A stretch of 7,847 bases of DNA from positions 1 through 7,847 of the forward strand of contig CAJXVF010000093.1 in the NCBI GenBank assembly GCA_913060845.1, read 5' to 3'. Below are positions 5,275-7,847 of the stretch, one piece after another. Position numbers and translations under genes: made by a program. Each line of letters opens with the position of its first letter. The first letter of the stretch is position 1. A model generated the notes under the pieces. The model had not been told where the DNA came from. It did not search any database and saw only the letters and a list, made by a program, of their open reading frames with translations. The DNA is from an uncultured Alphaproteobacteria bacterium. Its GTDB lineage: Bacteria; Pseudomonadota; Alphaproteobacteria; Bin95.

Positions 5275-6660
5275 ATGTCTGCCGCCCCAACGCCCGCACC
5301 ACCGACGCGCACATCTTCGCGCCCGGATATCCGGGCGGAGATCGGCGAGACGCTGAAGCTTGCAGGTCCGGCGATCATTGCGCGTGCGGGCATGCTGTTC
5401 ATGTCCATCGCGGATACGGTGATGGTTGGCCAGTATGACACGGCGGAATTGGCTTATCTCGGCCTGGCATGGTCACTATCAACCGTATTGCTCGTCGCCA
5501 ATATTGGGCTGTTGATGGGTACGCTGGTGAAGACCAGCCAAGCGTTCGGCCGGAAGGACTATATTGAGTGCGGTCGGGTCTGGCGGCGCGCCATGCCGTT
5601 GGCTGTCATCATCGGTTCCATCGGTGCATTCTTGTGCTTGGAAGCGGAATGGCTACTGCTTGCGGTCGGGCAGACGCCGGATGTTGCGGCGGGCGCTGCG
5701 CCGGTAACGATCGCCTATGGTGTCGGCCTCATTCCAATCGCTATCGCCGTTGGCAGCCAGTTTTTTCTGGAAGGCATTAAGCGCCCGATACCTGCCATGC
5801 TGGCGATGATCGTCGCAAACATTCTAAATATCGGCCTGAATTCTGTGATGATTTATGGCGCTGGCAGCATATCTGCCATGGGTGCGGAGGGCGCTGCATG
5901 GGCGACGACAGGCGCGCGCACCACGCTTGCCGCCGTCGCTGTCGGCTACATCCTGCTGATGCGAGACCGGGGGACGTTCGGCATGGGCCGGGGCTTCCCG
6001 AAGCAATGGTCTGGCTTTGGCGACCAGATGAAAATTGGCCTTGCGACGGGGGCGGCCTTGATCGCCGAATCTTCTGCTTTCAGCGCATTGACGATGATGG
6101 CGGGGCTGGCGGGCGTGCTGGCGCTTGGCGCATTTACGGCCACGATGAACTTGCTGGCGGTTGTCTTTATGGCGGCCCTCGGCATTGGCGCGGCGACCTC
6201 TGTTCGGGTCGGCGCTGCGTGGGGGCCGGGTGATAAAGCTGGCGCGGAACGGGCTGGGTGGATCGGCCTTGGCGTTAACACCGTCGCCATGGCGCTCATC
6301 GCCATCGCACTTGCGCCAACTGCCCGCTGGATTGCTAGTCTGTATGGTCTGGAGGATGCCGCACAGGAAATGGCGGCGGACGCGATGCAGCTTGCCGGGA
6401 TCGTGATCCTGGTGGATGGCGCACAGGCCGTGCTGGCAAATGCGCTAAGGGCGCGGGGGGATGTTTGGCCAACAACGGCGATCCAGATCGCCTGCTTCGT
6501 GTTCATTATGTTGCCGGCAGCCTATGTCTTCACGCTCGTTTGGACGTGGGGCCCGGTCGGGCTGATGTCTGCGATTGGGCTCGCTACTTTGGCCTCGACC
6601 ATATCGCTGGCGGCGCGCTTTCGCTTGCTGGCCCTGGCGGACCGACGCGAGACGCCGTGA
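5275..6660 (+). CDS. MATE family efflux transporter, NorM type
   Basis: This 461-residue inner-membrane protein has about 12 hydrophobic segments. An N-terminal Pro/Thr/Ser-rich cytoplasmic tail (about 1-20) precedes TM1, which carries ADTVMVGQ (46-53). Three acidic residues that define cation coupling in Vibrio NorM have counterparts: Asp47 in TM1, Glu265 in LIAESSAFS (TM7), and Asp381 in DGAQAVLANALRARGD (TM10). Other family segments are ANILNIGLNS (181-190) and GIGAATSVRVG (303-313). MATE pumps export cationic or amphipathic compounds in exchange for sodium ions or protons; the substrate here is unknown. The ATG has AAAGG 8 nt upstream. It is divergent from the M81 gene and only 60 bp upstream of the AidB-like gene, which it may be co-transcribed with. 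A perfect 18-bp palindrome covers codons 16-21. Confidence 0.95.
   Translation: MSAAPTPAPPTRTSSRPDIRAEIGETLKLAGPAIIARAGMLFMSIADTVMVGQYDTAELAYLGLAWSLSTVLLVANIGLLMGTLVKTSQAFGRKDYIECGRVWRRAMPLAVIIGSIGAFLCLEAEWLLLAVGQTPDVAAGAAPVTIAYGVGLIPIAIAVGSQFFLEGIKRPIPAMLAMIVANILNIGLNSVMIYGAGSISAMGAEGAAWATTGARTTLAAVAVGYILLMRDRGTFGMGRGFPKQWSGFGDQMKIGLATGAALIAESSAFSALTMMAGLAGVLALGAFTATMNLLAVVFMAALGIGAATSVRVGAAWGPGDKAGAERAGWIGLGVNTVAMALIAIALAPTARWIASLYGLEDAAQEMAADAMQLAGIVILVDGAQAVLANALRARGDVWPTTAIQIACFVFIMLPAAYVFTLVWTWGPVGLMSAIGLATLASTISLAARFRLLALADRRETP
5320..5337. repeat. Perfect 18-bp palindrome within the 5' end of the MATE gene
   Basis: CGCCCGGATATCCGGGCG is identical to its own reverse complement and starts 45 bp after the MATE start codon. 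As RNA it could form a 7-bp all-GC stem with an AUAU tetraloop. As DNA it has the symmetry of a dimeric regulator site. It encodes part of the poorly conserved N-terminal tail, so the protein puts little constraint on it. Confidence 0.6.
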
Positions 6661-6705
6661 CTTTCAGCAGCGCATGGGCGATCTTCTGGTGAAATGATAT
6701 TCAGC

Positions 6706-6710
6706 AGGAA
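6706..6710 (+). promoter_or_regulatory. Ribosome binding site deciding the AidB-like start
   Basis: AGGAA lies 10 nt before the ATG at 6721. The alternative in-frame ATG at 6694, which would add nine residues, has only a poor GGTG about 3 nt away. I therefore prefer 6721. Confidence 0.6.
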
Positions 6711-6720
6711 ACCAAAGCCC

Positions 6721-7803
6721 ATGAGCCCGCTCGATGCGCCGAAGCAGCCGAAATACTATTCTGGCGTTCGCCCCGGCATGAACGATAGCGACCGGATCGC
6801 GCCAGATTGCGCCGGCCTGAACTTCTTTGAGATCGACCATCAGTTCCAAAGCCTGCTGCCCTTATATTTGACGCAGGATGAGCTCAATCACTTCTCCCCC
6901 CATTTCGACGCTATGGGCGAAGTCGCGGGCGGGCGGCTGAACGATTTGGCGATGCAGGCCGATAAGAACGAGCCCGTGCTGCATCCCCGTGACCGGTTCG
7001 GTCGGGATATCGACTGGATCGACTATCACCCGGCATATCGCGAGATGGAGAAGATTGCCTGGGGTGATTTTCAGATGGCGGCGATGGCGCATCGGCCCGG
7101 TGCCCTTGGCTGGCCGGAGGTGACGCCAGCGCCCATCAAATACGCATTCCAATATATGTTCGCGCAGAGCGAGTTTGGCATTCTCTGCCCGCTCTCGGTG
7201 TCTGAGACATCGGCCTATCATTTCGAATGGGCGGATGATCCAAAGCTGAAGGAAATGTTCTGGGAAGGTCTGACGTCGCTGGACTTCGATAACCGGCTGA
7301 CCGGCACGCAATTCATGACCGAAAAGGCCGCTGGGTCTGATGTCGGCGAAGCCACGCTGACAGCCGTGCCAGATGGCGATGCGTGGAAGCTCTACGGCGA
7401 AAAATGGTTCTGCTCCCACGCCGATGCCGATGTGGCGTTGTTGCTGGCCAGGCCAGAGGGTGCGGCCGCTGGCACCAAGGGACTTGGGCTTTTCGCCATG
7501 CCTCGGCGGCTGGAGGATGGGTCCCGCAACAGCTACCGGATCGTCCGCCTGAAGGAAAAGCTTGGCACGAAGAGCATGGCGTCTGGCGAGATCATCTTCG
7601 ATGGTGCGAAAGCTTATGCCGTCGGCGATGTTGAAAATGGCATCAAGCAGATGTTGCGACAGGTCAACCTTTCCCGCCTATCGCACGGCGTGCGTGCTGC
7701 TGGAATGATGCGGCGCTGCTTGAATGAAGCGTTGAGTGTTGCCCGTTATCGCCGCCAGTTCGGTGAACCTATCGTCAATAAGCCGCTGATGCAGGGCCAA
7801 TTG
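6721..7803 (+). CDS. AidB-like acyl-CoA dehydrogenase, 3' part cut off
   Basis: There are 361 native codons before the adapter; AidB-like proteins are about 540-600 residues, so roughly the last third is missing. What remains covers the AidB N-terminal segment (HPAY at 103-106), the helical domain (GILCPLSVSE, 153-162) and the FAD-binding beta domain. That domain has MTEKAAGSD (199-207) and GEKWFCS (226-232), then PRRLEDGSRN (261-270) and RLKEKLG-x4-AS (276-288). The start of the C-terminal helical domain is also present (RYRRQFGEP, 342-350). These segments follow E. coli AidB closely in order and wording. The family are FAD-dependent acyl-CoA dehydrogenases, and E. coli AidB also binds DNA in the alkylation response. 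The catalytic Glu of the C-terminal domain falls in the missing part, so activity cannot be judged. The gene follows the MATE gene by 60 bp and may share its transcript. The six residues LSLIHI after codon 361 come from the adapter. Confidence 0.92.
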
Positions 7804-7847
7804 CTGTCTCTTATACACATCTGACGCTGCCGACGAATAGAGAGGTG
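7804..7847. other. Nextera i5-side sequencing adapter (artefact)
   Basis: CTGTCTCTTATACACATCT (7804-7822) is the reverse complement of the Tn5 mosaic end, and GACGCTGCCGACGA (7823-7836) completes the Nextera read-1 adapter. ATAGAGAG (7837-7844) is in the i5 index position; its reverse complement CTCTCTAT is the index I know as S502. GTG (7845-7847) begins the P5 tail. None of this is genomic, and the stop codon it supplies to the AidB-like reading frame is false. Confidence 0.98.

Noticed and set aside
5946..6506. Minus-strand 186-residue frame inside the MATE gene
   Set aside because: Its composition is that of an antisense frame of a hydrophobic GC-rich gene, with no family resemblance.

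Overview
The window is a 7.8 kb bacterial chromosomal fragment bounded on both sides by laboratory sequence. Bases 1-46 and 7804-7847 are Illumina Nextera dual-index adapters, including the Tn5 mosaic ends and what read as the two 8-base index barcodes. Only about 47-7803 is native DNA, and the genes at both edges are cut by the library and not by biology. The native DNA is GC-rich and densely coded, with short intergenic gaps, good Shine-Dalgarno sites and one GTG start. The gene families (M81/MlrC-like peptidase, DUF1932 dehydrogenase, AidB-like acyl-CoA dehydrogenase, Fsr-like MFS carrier) together suggest a proteobacterium, most likely an alphaproteobacterium. That is inference from gene content; no marker gene is present.

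Left region (47-2284): a ketopantoate-reductase-like oxidoreductase on the minus strand lacks its last few residues. It is divergent, across 49 bp, from a two-gene plus-strand operon: a small single-domain cupin whose stop overlaps the GTG start of a 6-phosphogluconate-dehydrogenase-like (DUF1932) NAD(P)-dependent dehydrogenase. This looks like a small catabolic or intermediary-metabolism module with an unknown substrate. A strong 17-bp-arm hairpin lies in the 111 bp between the convergent ends of this operon and the next one.

Middle region (2396-5212, minus strand): an M81 family (MlrC-like) metallopeptidase is followed 54 bp downstream by a 12-TM MFS carrier. They are probably one transcription unit coupling hydrolysis of an amide or peptide-like compound to transport. 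The substrate cannot be read from the sequence.

Right region (5275-7803, plus strand): a NorM-type MATE efflux pump, divergent from the M81 gene across 62 bp, is followed 60 bp later by an AidB-like acyl-CoA dehydrogenase. The library end removes the C-terminal third of that protein.

All seven genes belong to recognisable families, and no RNA gene, CRISPR array, natural mobile element or defence system is visible. I do not see a clearly new system. The points most worth a second look are the adapter ends, the M81-MFS pairing, the altered active site of the ketopantoate-reductase-like protein, and a perfect 18-bp palindrome inside the start of the MATE gene.
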